Assembly: GCA_021797775.1 (NCBI GenBank)
Contig: JAJZZC010000016.1
Coordinates: 1 to 43,070, forward strand
Origin: Bacillota bacterium
Lineage (GTDB): Bacteria > Bacillota > Sulfobacillia > RBS10-35 > JAJYVN01
Direction: 5' to 3'
Length of the DNA stretch: 43,070 nt
The translations under genes were made by a program, and so were the position numbers. The notes under the pieces are model-generated. The model was not told where the DNA came from and ran no database searches. It worked only from the letters and a program-made list of their open reading frames with translations. Position 1 is the first letter of the stretch, and each line of letters starts with the position of its first letter. This document shows positions 8,246 to 16,430 of the stretch, piece by piece.

Positions 8246-8471
8246 CAGGGTCGCATCATTCCGGCGGGGGGCCTTCGCCCAGACGGCGCCACGAGCGGGG
8301 GTGACTTCGGAGCGGCACGCCGGTCCGCTCGCGCCTGCCACCGCTTGCTGCGCACGGGTTCGGCGCCTCGATGCGGCCGCGGCGCCCGTGGGGTCACGGG
8401 GGTCACTGACGGCCGTACGCGCCGAATTCGGCCGGTGGCGCAAGCGACTCGCCCAGAACGCCGCGACCCTG
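8246..8471 (+). mobile_element. MITE-like element A, copy 1 (226 bp)
   Basis: Starts CAGGGTCGCATCATTCCGG and ends with the near-inverse CAGAACGCCGCGACCCTG, so it has terminal inverted repeats of about 16-18 bp. A second copy, roughly 90% identical by eye and in inverted orientation, lies at 25971-26194. It has no convincing ORF and is too short to encode a transposase. It lies directly downstream of a truncated ammonium-transporter gene. Confidence 0.75.
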
Positions 8472-8499
8472 GGCCCAGAGGGAGAGCCAGGTGGCCTGA

Positions 8500-8823
8500 A
8501 CCTCCCCACGGCTCCGCGCCACCCCCCGCCGCCTCGGCGCCAAGGCCCTCCGCCCCCGCATCGGCGCGCCGCCCCACAGTTGCCGAAAGCAGGCGGAACG
8601 CCAACCACGTCCCCCCGAAGCCCAGGGCGGAGATGGCCGCCAGCCCCAACGCCTGTACGCGGAGCAACTGCGCCCCGCCGCCCAGCAAGAGGCCGCCATG
8701 TGTCGCGAACAGGCCCACGGCGAGGACACCCCAGGAGCCGCCCTCCCCATGCACGGCGACCGCACCCACCAGGTCGTCGACGCGCAGGCGCTCCAACCAG
8801 GCAGCCGCTCCCGAGAGCAGCGG
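8500..8823 (-). pseudogene. C-terminal fragment of an ammonium transporter (Amt/AmtB)
   Basis: Read from about 8823 downward, the frame gives LLSGAAAWLERLRVDDLVG, AVHGEGGSWGVLAVGLFA, QALGLAAISALGFGGTWLAFRL and ATVGRRADAGAEGLG. These match the last two TM helices and C-terminal tail of Amt transporters: the 'DDpvgavavHgv.GiwGtlavGlfa' helix with the second twin-His, then the 'lGlR...EGLD' tail. About 300 N-terminal residues are missing and the upstream DNA is already the recG end. The fragment runs into MITE-like element A, so it is not functional. Confidence 0.75.
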
Positions 8824-8886
8824 CGCATCACCCTGATGGGTCTGCTCCTGAGGCTCGCGCGCCCGGCGCGCGCGGCAGCCTCACGG

Positions 8887-11556
8887 TCAACCGCGCGGCT
8901 GCTGCAGCATCCCGGCCACGGCGCGGCGCAGGGCAGCGTGCTGGGGCAGCCCCAGCACTGGGTCGCGGGCGAGCACGGCGGCGGCGGCGGCACGGGCTTC
9001 GGTCAGCAAGGCCCCGTCCCGCAGCGGGTCGGCCAGGGTCAGTTCGGGCAGCCCGTGTTGGCGTGTGCCCAAGACCTCGCCCGGCCCCCGCTGGCGCAGG
9101 TCCTCCTCCGCGATCACGAAGCCGTCGCGGCAGCGTGTGAGCACCTCCAGGCGCTGACTGGCGTCGCGGCCGACCAGGATGCAGTAGGAGGGGTACCCGC
9201 CGCGGCCGACGCGGCCGCGCAGTTGGTGCAACTGGGCCAGGCCGAAGCGATCCGCGCCCTCCACCACCAGCACCGTGGCATTGGGCACATCCACGCCGAC
9301 CTCGATCACCGTGGTCGCGACCAGCACCTGGATGTCGCCGGCGACAAAGGCCGCCATCGTCCGCTCGCGCGCGGCCAGCGGCATACGGCCGTGCAGCAGC
9401 CCGACGCGTACCTCCGGCATGCGCTCAGCGAGCACGGCCGCCCATGCCTCGGCCGACTCTGCCTCGTCGCGCGGCCCGTCGGCGCCGTTGTCGCGGCCAT
9501 CCGCGTCGTCGGGGGCGTCCCCACGGCGCGGGCGCCCCACGGCGGGGGGGGCCTGCCTGCCCGCAAGAGCCCCGATCGCCGAGGCGCCCGCGCCGGGCCC
9601 CGGTCGACCGGTCCCCAACTGCGGGCCCCGCCATAGCCCGGCAGACCCCGCCGTTCGCTCCGCGCCGGCCGCCGCGGGCCCCGATGGTTCCCCCCCGCCC
9701 CATGCCGCATGGCCGCCGTCGGGCGGTAGGGCCGCCAAGGCGCGGGTCCCCGCGGCCACGGCGTCGGGTTCGTCCTCCGGCCCCTGGTCCGCTTCGCTTC
9801 CACCCTCTTCCCCGAGGGTGCCCGCCGGGCTGATCAGCGGACATACGACGAAGGCCTGCCGCCCCCCACCCACCTGCTGGCGCACGAAGGCGTAAATCGC
9901 GTCGCGGCTGGCGGGCGTGCGCTGGAACGTGCGGACGGGGCGCCTGCCCGGAGGCAGTTCGTCGATGACCGAGACGTCCAGGTCCCCATACAGCGTCATG
10001 GCGAGGCTGCGCGGAATCGGGGTCGCCGTCATGACGAGGACGTCCGGGGCATCCCCTTTAGCCGCGAGCAGGTCCCGCTGGCGCACGCCAAACCGGTGCT
10101 GCTCATCGGTGACGGCCATGGCCAGCGCGGCGAAGCGCACGTCCGCCTGCAGCAGGGCGTGGGTGCCGACCACCACGTCCACCCGGCCCGCCGCCAGGGC
10201 CTCCAGCAGAGCGCGGCGCGCCGCACGCGGCGTCGAGCCCGTCAGCAATTCGACCCGGCAGAGGCCGGCGCACAGCCGGCGGAGGGAGAGGTAGTGTTGC
10301 TCGGCCAGGATCTCCGTGGGCGCGAGCAGCGCCGCCTGGTGGCCCCCCTCGACCGCGCGGAGCATGGCGGCGGCGGCGACCACCGTCTTGCCGGAGCCTA
10401 CGTCCCCCTGGACCAGCCGGTACATGGGCCGGAGCGCCACCAGATCGGCGTCGATCTCCGCCAGTACGCGCTCCTGCGCCGCCGTCAGGCGGAAGGGCAG
10501 GCCCGCGCGGAAGCGCCGGCCGATGGGACCGGGAGGGGGGTGTCGGAAGCCACGCACGGCGCCGGCCCGCTCGCGCCGACGCAGCAACAGCCCTAGCTGT
10601 AATAGGAACAACTCCTCGAAGACCAGGCGCCGGCGCGCGGCGTCCAGATCGGCTGGCGAGGGCGGAAGGTGGATGTGGTGCCAGGCGCGGGCAGCCGGCA
10701 CCAGGCCGAGGGCAGCCAAGACCTCTGGCGGCAGCGTCTCGGGAATGCGGTCTGCCCAGGCCGCGACCGCGCGGGCGAGCAGCGCGCGCAGGGCCCGCTG
10801 GGTCCAGCCTGCCCCGAGCGCATACACGGGCAGCAACCCCGAACCCGCCGCGCCGGGCGCCCCAGAGCCCGCCGGCTCCAGGGCTTCAACCTCCGGGGAG
10901 CGTAACTCCAGTTGCCCGAGGCGGTCCCGCGCGGCCGGGCCGTGCAGCAGCAGGCGGGCGCCCGGAACCACGACCCGGCGTAGGTGCGGCTGGTTGAACC
11001 ACACCCCGGGCAGGACGCCGGTGTCATCGGCAAGCCGAGCGCGGAGCAACAGCACACGGCCCGCGCGCCGCTCCTGCGCCGACAGGACGGTGGCGGCGAC
11101 GGTCCAGACACCAGGCTCTTGTACCTCCCCGAGGCGGGTCAGGCGGGTGCGGTCCTCGTGGCGCCGGGGGACGTAGCGGATCACGTCCTCGACGGTGCGC
11201 AATCCGAGCGCCGCCAGTTGCCGCTGGCGGGCCGGTCCCACGCCGGGCAGCGCGGCCAGGGGCGCGGCCAACTCGGGCCAGCGCCCCTCGTGCCCGGGGC
11301 CATCGCCCGCGTTTGCCGCCGCCCCGCCTCCCGAAGCCGAGGTTGCAGCCGGAGCCGCGTCGCACGCTGGCGCGCCCGCGGGCGCGGCTTCCGGCGCGCG
11401 TCGGGCGCAGGCGGACACATCAGGGCCCGCCCCGCACCCCGGCGGGGCTCCCCGGCCGCCGCCTACTCCCCGTGGCCTCTCCGCGTCCACGCGCACCTTC
11501 GCCTGTCGCCTCCAAGCGGTTCCCAACGGCAGGGACCCATGTGGACCGCGCCGCAC
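8887..11556 (-). CDS. recG: ATP-dependent DNA helicase RecG
   Basis: RecG reverses stalled replication forks and processes recombination intermediates. The 889-residue ORF shows the full domain order: helix-hairpin-helix-like wedge start (PLAALPGVGPARQRQLAALG), wedge OB fold, Walker A QGDVGSGKT (about residue 388), DEQHRFGVRQR box, TATPIPRSL, ELPPGRRPV, then IEVGVDVPNA, QLRGRVGRG and the C-terminal RQRGPGEVLGTRQHG region. Two oddities: an Ala/Gly-rich N-terminal extension of ~90 residues (the GTG at 11556 is the ORF limit and the true start may be later), and a ~125-residue low-complexity insertion at about 573-700 between VCPLI and the VGLLHGRM motif. It lies downstream of the asp23 gene on the same strand. 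Confidence 0.95.
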   Translation of the reverse strand: MRRGPHGSLPLGTAWRRQAKVRVDAERPRGVGGGRGAPPGCGAGPDVSACARRAPEAAPAGAPACDAAPAATSASGGGAAANAGDGPGHEGRWPELAAPLAALPGVGPARQRQLAALGLRTVEDVIRYVPRRHEDRTRLTRLGEVQEPGVWTVAATVLSAQERRAGRVLLLRARLADDTGVLPGVWFNQPHLRRVVVPGARLLLHGPAARDRLGQLELRSPEVEALEPAGSGAPGAAGSGLLPVYALGAGWTQRALRALLARAVAAWADRIPETLPPEVLAALGLVPAARAWHHIHLPPSPADLDAARRRLVFEELFLLQLGLLLRRRERAGAVRGFRHPPPGPIGRRFRAGLPFRLTAAQERVLAEIDADLVALRPMYRLVQGDVGSGKTVVAAAAMLRAVEGGHQAALLAPTEILAEQHYLSLRRLCAGLCRVELLTGSTPRAARRALLEALAAGRVDVVVGTHALLQADVRFAALAMAVTDEQHRFGVRQRDLLAAKGDAPDVLVMTATPIPRSLAMTLYGDLDVSVIDELPPGRRPVRTFQRTPASRDAIYAFVRQQVGGGRQAFVVCPLISPAGTLGEEGGSEADQGPEDEPDAVAAGTRALAALPPDGGHAAWGGGEPSGPAAAGAERTAGSAGLWRGPQLGTGRPGPGAGASAIGALAGRQAPPAVGRPRRGDAPDDADGRDNGADGPRDEAESAEAWAAVLAERMPEVRVGLLHGRMPLAARERTMAAFVAGDIQVLVATTVIEVGVDVPNATVLVVEGADRFGLAQLHQLRGRVGRGGYPSYCILVGRDASQRLEVLTRCRDGFVIAEEDLRQRGPGEVLGTRQHGLPELTLADPLRDGALLTEARAAAAAVLARDPVLGLPQHAALRRAVAGMLQQPRG

Positions 11557-11690
11557 GCGCAGAGCGCGCCGCTCCGCGGACGGAGTTCCCGCCGCACTCC
11601 CCTCGGAGGGCCCACCGGCACGGGAAGGGACATGCCGTTCCCTCCCGGCACAGCCCCTGGGACGCGCGCCCGCCGCGCGGCCGGGGAGGG

Positions 11691-11820
11691 GCTCCTGCGA
11701 AAAAGGCCGCGGGTGCCACTACCGGTAGTAGGGGCGCCCGCAGCGACCTACTCCGACGGCGGTGCGCGAGTCGGTCCCGCCTTTTTCATGCCGCGTGGTG
11801 CCGGTGCGCCGGCATGGCGG
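11691..11820. repeat. Hairpin repeat unit A of a tandem pair (130 bp)
   Basis: Begins GCTCCTGCGAAAAAGGCCGC and ends with a palindromic block around CATGCCGCGTGG ... CCGGCATGG. The A-run/GGCCGCGGGTGCC at its start is partly complementary to the GCC-CGCCTTTTTC further in, so the unit can fold into a long imperfect hairpin with a smaller CATGCCG/CGGCATG hairpin behind it. The following unit starts directly at 11821. Confidence 0.65.
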
Positions 11821-11951
11821 GCTCCCCTGAAAAAGGCCGCGGGTGCCACCACCAGTAAGTGGTCATGTGCGCCAAGGACTACTAGACGCCGTCCCCGACA
11901 CCCGCCCGCCTTTTCATGCCGCGTGGCGCCGGTCCCGGCGGCATGGGGGCT
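11821..11951. repeat. Hairpin repeat unit B of the tandem pair (131 bp)
   Basis: Same architecture as unit A: GAAAAAGGCCGCGGGTGCCA, a diverged centre, CCCGCCTTTTCATGCCGCGT, then GGCGGCATGGGGGCT. Ends are conserved better than the centre, which suggests the fold matters. It sits between the asp23 gene and recG. Confidence 0.65.
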
Positions 11952-12002
11952 TACGGGGGCCACCGAGGGAACCCATGCGCCTCCAGCGGCGATCCGCTCT
12001 CC

Positions 12003-12470
12003 TCACCCATCGCGACCACCGGGTCCCTTCCGGGCCGCCGGGTCGTCCCCCAGTGGGCCCTGGAGCGAGGCAGGGGGTGGGATGCGCCCGCGCGCTTCTG
12101 CATCGGCGTCGCCACGGCGCACCCCCTGGACGCGGACCTGCAGGCGCCTGGGGCGGATGCCCGCCTGCGCGGCCAGGTCATCCGCGACCGCCGCCACGAC
12201 GGCGGTCGCGACGCCCGGGATGTGGGCGCCGTAAAGGACGATGACGTCCACGACCACACCGAGGTGGTCCGCGTCCAAGTCAACCTCGATCCCGGCCCCG
12301 CCCCTAGCCGCGTCGGCCTCCCCCAGCAACAGGCCGCGGATCTCCCCTGGCAGCCCGCTCGGCGCCGTCCCCGCGACACCGGGACAACGCAGCGCGGCGG
12401 CCCGGGCGATGGCGGCTAGGGCGGCCTCGGTCAGGACCAACCTACCATCCGGTGTGACGATCTCCCGCAC
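12003..12470 (-). CDS. Asp23/Gls24 family (alkaline shock protein-like) envelope-associated protein
   Basis: A 155-residue protein from GTG 12470. The N-terminal two thirds ([22 protein letters not shown], then [19 protein letters not shown], then [19 protein letters not shown] and LQVRVQGV) match the ~100-residue alternating helix/strand Asp23 fold. The last ~35 residues are a Pro/Gly/Arg-rich tail. Asp23 proteins associate with the inner face of the membrane in Gram-positive bacteria. In Bacillus this gene (yloU) is likewise divergent from rpmB and followed on its own strand, after a few genes, by recG, so the context supports the call. Confidence 0.8.
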   Translation of the reverse strand: MREIVTPDGRLVLTEAALAAIARAAALRCPGVAGTAPSGLPGEIRGLLLGEADAARGGAGIEVDLDADHLGVVVDVIVLYGAHIPGVATAVVAAVADDLAAQAGIRPRRLQVRVQGVRRGDADAEARGRIPPPASLQGPLGDDPAARKGPGGRDG

Positions 12471-12548
12471 GCCCGCACCCCGTGGCGCCCACCTCGCGCG
12501 CGGGCCCGTCCCAACCGGGGCGTCGCCCCGCCCAAAGCGCCTGGAACC

Positions 12549-12577
12549 AGCCTACCGAAAGGACGTTTGTGGGTCAA
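12549..12577 (-). promoter_or_regulatory. Candidate promoter for the asp23 gene
   Basis: On the minus strand TTGACC (12577-12572) is followed after 17 nt by TAGGCT (12554-12549), about 80 nt upstream of the GTG start. The -35 is good and the -10 weak. Confidence 0.35.
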
Positions 12578-12758
12578 CCCGACTCGCGACGGAGAATGGA
12601 GAGGCGCGTCCCGCGCTCCCTAGCGGTTGTCGGGGACCGGTACAAGGCGCTGCGCGCGGCAGGGCCTGCGCGGGCGCGGGCTCCACCCCGCAAAGGACTC
12701 GCTCTCGGGGCCGTGGCCACCCCCCCCACGGCGGCAATCGGGCGGGCTGGGGTCCCGC

Positions 12759-12788
12759 TTGCCGCCGCGCCGCAGGCCGTGGTAACAT
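12759..12788 (+). promoter_or_regulatory. Candidate promoter for rpmB
   Basis: TTGCCG (12759-12764), an 18-nt spacer, then TAACAT (12783-12788), one of the few AT-richer spots in the region, about 50 nt upstream of the rpmB start. Confidence 0.4.
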
Positions 12789-12837
12789 AGCGTGGCGCGT
12801 TCCGGCGCGCTGCGGTCCCAGACGAGGAGGCACGCAG

Positions 12838-13026
12838 GTGTCGCAGCGTTGCGAGGTTTGCGGGAAAGGCCCCGCCACGGGCCATGCCGTAAGCCACTCC
12901 AACATTAAGAACCGCCGTCGCTTTGAGCCCAACCTGCAGTTGGTGCGCCGCATGGAGAACGGGCATGTGCGACGTGTACGCATGTGCACGCGCTGCTTGC
13001 GGACGTCCCGCAAGGCAGGCGCCTAG
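12838..13026 (+). CDS. rpmB: 50S ribosomal protein L28 (bL28), zinc-ribbon type
   Basis: A 62-residue protein from GTG 12838, seven nt after a strong AGGAGG. It reads [28 protein letters not shown] and [12 protein letters not shown], the standard bL28 pattern with a conserved zinc ribbon (CxxC near residue 5 and CxxC near residue 51). This C+ form needs zinc. bL28 is a structural protein of the large ribosomal subunit. The gene is divergent from asp23-recG, the arrangement known from Bacillus. Its stop codon is immediately followed by the end of a TnpB fragment on the opposite strand. Confidence 0.95.
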   Translation: MSQRCEVCGKGPATGHAVSHSNIKNRRRFEPNLQLVRRMENGHVRRVRMCTRCLRTSRKAGA

Positions 13027-13214
13027 TTGCTTGGGTTGTTGGCCCGCCGCTGCCGGTCGATGTGCCGCTGCAACCGCCGAATCACCTTGGCCGGTCGCTC
13101 CACTTCGGGATAGAGTGGGACCAGCGTCGCCTGCTTTTCTGCGACCGCAGCCAGCGTCGACGGGCCCAGGTCCAGGCCCACAGTCCCGGATCCCATCCGG
13201 TGCTTGGGTTTACC
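13023..13214 (-). pseudogene. tnpB: Fragment of IS200/IS605-family TnpB (RuvC-like nuclease)
   Basis: The minus-strand peptide GKPKHRMGSG, TVGLDLGPST and PEVERPAKVIRRLQRHIDRQ, then RRANNPSN, matches the segment of TnpB proteins around the RuvC-I catalytic Asp, as in 'GxVGLDIGPST' and 'RRIQRxMDRSRRANNPxNY'. Only ~63 residues survive. The N-terminal RNA-binding half and the RuvC-II/III, zinc-finger and C-terminal parts are gone. The frame stops at a TAG that overlaps the rpmB stop on the other strand. It is a dead remnant trapped between two housekeeping genes, with no TnpA or recognisable right-end RNA nearby. Confidence 0.75.
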
Positions 13215-13279
13215 CTTCCCCGGCGACCGACCCCTGTGCCGTGCGCGGACGGTCCGGGGGTCCGCCCCGAACCGCGCGG

Positions 13280-14302
13280 TCAGTACGCGGCGCCAGCCCC
13301 CGCGCTCCGGCCCACGTCTGGGTGCTCCTCTCGCTGCTCCCGCCCCTCCAAGGCCGCCAGTTCGTCGGCCGCGAATCGGTAGCGCCGCCCACAGAAATGG
13401 CACACGAGTTCCGCGCCGCCGTCCTCCTCGCGCATCGCCCGCAGTTCCTGCCGCGGCAGGGCGGCGAGGGCCGCCCGCGTGCGCCGGCGGCCGCAGGGGC
13501 AGTGGAAGCGCAGCTCGCTTCGCTGCAGGAAGCGCGGGCCGAACCGGCCCAAGGCCTCGCACACCAGGTCTTCGGGGCTGGCACCCGCGGCGATGCACCG
13601 GCTGACGGCGCCCATGCGCGCAACGTTGTTCTCGATCTCGGCGGCCGTGTCGTCGGAGGCGCCGGGCAGGATCTGCACCACCAGGCCACCCGCCGCGCGC
13701 ACGCGGCCACCCGTCCCCACGAGCACGCCCAGGGCGACCAGCGAGGGCACCTGTTCCGATCGCGCCAGGTAGTGGGTAAGGTCGTCGGCGATCTCGCCGG
13801 AGACCAGGGGCGCCGACCCGCTATACGGCTGGCGCAGCCCGAGGTCGCGCGTCAGCGTGAGCAGGCCGAAACGCCCCACGGCCCCGCCCACATCCAGCTT
13901 GCCGTCGGCGCGCACGGGCAGGTCCACGTGGGGGTGCACGGGATACCCACGCACGGCGCCGGAGGCCTCCGCGGTGGCCAGCACGCCGCCGAGCGGCCCG
14001 TCGCCGCGCACGCGGAGGGTTACGGACCCACCGTCTTTCAGAGGCAGTGCCAGCAGGGCGGCGCCCGTTAACACGCGCCCCAGGGCCGCGGCGGCGGTGG
14101 GCCAGGCGTCGTGGCGGCGGCGCGCCTCCTCGCAGAGCCGCGCGCTCGACGCGGCCAGCGCCAGGATCCCTCCGTCGGCAGCCGTGGCCCGCACGGCATA
14201 GTCCACGGCACGGGTGGCCGTGGGTCGCGCGGCGGCGCACGGGCCGGAGCCCCCCTCGTCCCCTGTGCCATCGCCCGAGGAACCCCGCGCCATCGCGGCC
14301 AT
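13280..14302 (-). CDS. hslO: Redox-regulated holdase chaperone Hsp33
   Basis: Hsp33 is a cytoplasmic chaperone activated when oxidation releases zinc from its C-terminal cysteines. The 340-residue version starting at ATG 14302 follows a GGAAGGGG site; starts at 14374 or 14293 are possible. The core begins at DYAVRATAADGGILALAA and continues through LTGAALLALPLKDGGSVTLRVRGDGPLGGV, GYPVHPHVDLP and VSGEIADDLTHYLARSEQ. The C-terminal zinc center is complete (CPC ... CHFC), so redox switching should be intact. The N-terminal ~35 residues (Gly/Asp/Ala rich) and the short tail after the zinc domain exceed the usual ~290 residues. It is divergent from the ABC permease gene. Confidence 0.93.
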   Translation of the reverse strand: MAAMARGSSGDGTGDEGGSGPCAAARPTATRAVDYAVRATAADGGILALAASSARLCEEARRRHDAWPTAAAALGRVLTGAALLALPLKDGGSVTLRVRGDGPLGGVLATAEASGAVRGYPVHPHVDLPVRADGKLDVGGAVGRFGLLTLTRDLGLRQPYSGSAPLVSGEIADDLTHYLARSEQVPSLVALGVLVGTGGRVRAAGGLVVQILPGASDDTAAEIENNVARMGAVSRCIAAGASPEDLVCEALGRFGPRFLQRSELRFHCPCGRRRTRAALAALPRQELRAMREEDGGAELVCHFCGRRYRFAADELAALEGREQREEHPDVGRSAGAGAAY

Positions 14303-14594
14303 CCGCCCCTTCCGCGCCAGCGTGTGGGCGGCGCGCACGCCGCTCCCCGCTTGTTTACCAGGCCGATCCGCCATGCTACCATACCGTGCGGCTCGGCCGT
14401 CCCGCCATAGACCCGCGCGCCGTTCCCCGCATCCGGGCCGTGGCGCGGCTCGGGGGTCGGGCCATGGCCGTGTGGCGAACGACGCCGTTGCGGCCACCTC
14501 TGGTCCCGGCAGCGGGGCGGCCTGGCGCGGGCGGTCTCGGGTCGGTCGCGCTCCAGAAGATCCCTGCAGGGGGGTCCCATCGGGGTGGATCCGC

Positions 14595-16397
14595 ATGAAC
14601 GGCGCCGAACCGAACGACCGGCGTCCGCTTCCCCGGTGGGGCGGCCGCCCCTGGGGTAGGTTGCGGCCCACACCGCTCGCCGGGCGCCCCAGCGCGGGCC
14701 GCCGCGTGACGGCCTCGCTGGGGGCCGACGTGGCCGTTGCCGTGGGGCTCTTCGGCTTGCTATACGCGGTGCTCGCCCTGGCCCACGCCGGCCCCGGGCG
14801 GGCCGCGGCGGCGCACGTGTCGCTCCGCTATGCGATGCTGCCCGTCTACGCCGGGTATTCGGTGGCGCGGATGGCGGCGGCTTACGCGCTGTCATTGGGT
14901 TTTTCCCTCGTCTACGGGTACGTCGCCGCCAACAACCGGCGCGCCGAGCGCATCTTGGTGCCGATCCTCGATATTCTGCAGTCCATCCCGATCCTGTCGT
15001 TCCTGCCGTCCGTCGTGCTGGCGCTGATCGCGCTCCTGCCCAACGGCCGCGCCGGTGTCGAGGTGGCCGCCATCCTGCTGGTTTTCACCTCGCAGGCATG
15101 GAACATGACCTTCTCGTTTTACAATTCACTGCTGACCGTGCCGCGCGAATTCCGGGAGGTCGCGCGCCTGTACGGGCTCTCCTGGTGGCAGCGTTTCCGC
15201 CAGTTGGAGCTGCCGTATGCCGTTGTCGGCTTGGTGTGGAACAGCATGATGTCCTGGGCGGGTGGCTGGTTCTTCCTCATGGCGGCAGAGATGTTCACCC
15301 TGGGCGGGCGCAGCTTCCAACTGGCCGGCCTGGGCAGCTACCTGCAGGTCGCGGCCAACCGCCATGACGGCCGGGCGGAGGCCGCTGGCCTGCTCACCCT
15401 GGTGCTGGTCATCGTTTCCATAGACCAATTGGTGTGGCGGCCGCTCATCGCGTGGGCCGACCGCTTCAAGGTCGAGCTCGTGGAAAGTCAATCGCCGCCT
15501 CGCTCGGCGGTGCTGATGGTGCTGCGGCGCTCCTCTCTGGTTGAGGGATTGAGCGGCCGCCTGCTGGCGCCCCTAGTCGAACGCCTGGACCGTGCCCTCT
15601 CCCGCCCTGCCACGCATCGCCAGGCGCCGGGAGTCGGCCCCGCGTTCGGCGCCCGGCTGGGGTCGTGGGCCCTGTCTGCGTGTGCGGTGGCTGCGGCGGG
15701 CTTCGCCGTGTGGCATGGGGTGCTGCTGCTCGCCACGGTCACCCCGGCGGCGGCTCGTGAACTGCCGCTGGCCACCCTGTTCACCGTCCTACGCGTCGCG
15801 GCGGCGCTCCTGCTCAGCGCCGCCTGGGCGGTGCCTGTGGGCGTGTTCATCGGGCTGAACCGCGCGTGGGCCGCGCGGCTGCAACCGATCGTCCAGATCC
15901 TGGCCTCCATTCCCGCGACGGCCCTGTTCCCGGTCGTCGTCCTCTGGCTGCTGGCGCTCGGCGGGGGGCTATCCTACGTCTCCGTGCTGCTGATGATGCT
16001 CGGCACCCAGTGGTACATCCTGTTCAACGTCATCGCCGGAGCCATGTCCATCCCTGAGGACCTCAAGGAAGCCGCGGCCCTGTTCCACCTCTCGGGGTGG
16101 GAGCGCTGGCGCACGCTGATCCTGCCCGGCATCTTCCCCTTCCTGATCACCGGGATGATCACCGCCGCGGGGGGCGCCTGGAACGCCGCGATCGTCACCG
16201 AGTACGTGCAGGCGGGAACGCACACGGTATGGACACTGGGGCTCGGCTCGCTGATCGCGCGCTCCAGCCAGCAGGCGCATTACGGCCTGCTCCTCGCCGC
16301 CACGATGTGCCTGTCGGCCGTGGTGGTGATCGCCAACCGCTTCTTCTGGAGGCGCCTCTACCGCCTCACCGAGACCCGCTACACGCTGGTGATGTGA
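14595..16397 (+). CDS. ABC transporter permease with two fused permease domains (NitT/TauT-like)
   Basis: A 600-residue membrane protein from ATG 14595, chosen because the hydrophobic part begins ~45 residues later and a GGGGTGG site precedes it. It contains two BPD_transp_1 units in one chain, each with its cytoplasmic EAA loop: EVARLYGLSWWQRFRQLELP at about residue 187 and EAAALFHLSGWERWRTLILP at about 491. Such fused double permeases pair with one ATPase. The ATPase gene follows 33 bp downstream. I see no substrate-binding protein nearby, so the substrate is unknown. Nitrate, sulfonate and bicarbonate are only the names of the family's characterised members. Confidence 0.9.
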   Translation: MNGAEPNDRRPLPRWGGRPWGRLRPTPLAGRPSAGRRVTASLGADVAVAVGLFGLLYAVLALAHAGPGRAAAAHVSLRYAMLPVYAGYSVARMAAAYALSLGFSLVYGYVAANNRRAERILVPILDILQSIPILSFLPSVVLALIALLPNGRAGVEVAAILLVFTSQAWNMTFSFYNSLLTVPREFREVARLYGLSWWQRFRQLELPYAVVGLVWNSMMSWAGGWFFLMAAEMFTLGGRSFQLAGLGSYLQVAANRHDGRAEAAGLLTLVLVIVSIDQLVWRPLIAWADRFKVELVESQSPPRSAVLMVLRRSSLVEGLSGRLLAPLVERLDRALSRPATHRQAPGVGPAFGARLGSWALSACAVAAAGFAVWHGVLLLATVTPAAARELPLATLFTVLRVAAALLLSAAWAVPVGVFIGLNRAWAARLQPIVQILASIPATALFPVVVLWLLALGGGLSYVSVLLMMLGTQWYILFNVIAGAMSIPEDLKEAAALFHLSGWERWRTLILPGIFPFLITGMITAAGGAWNAAIVTEYVQAGTHTVWTLGLGSLIARSSQQAHYGLLLAATMCLSAVVVIANRFFWRRLYRLTETRYTLVM

Positions 16398-16430
16398 AGG
16401 CCGAGGCGCACGCCGGGAGGGTGATGGCCG

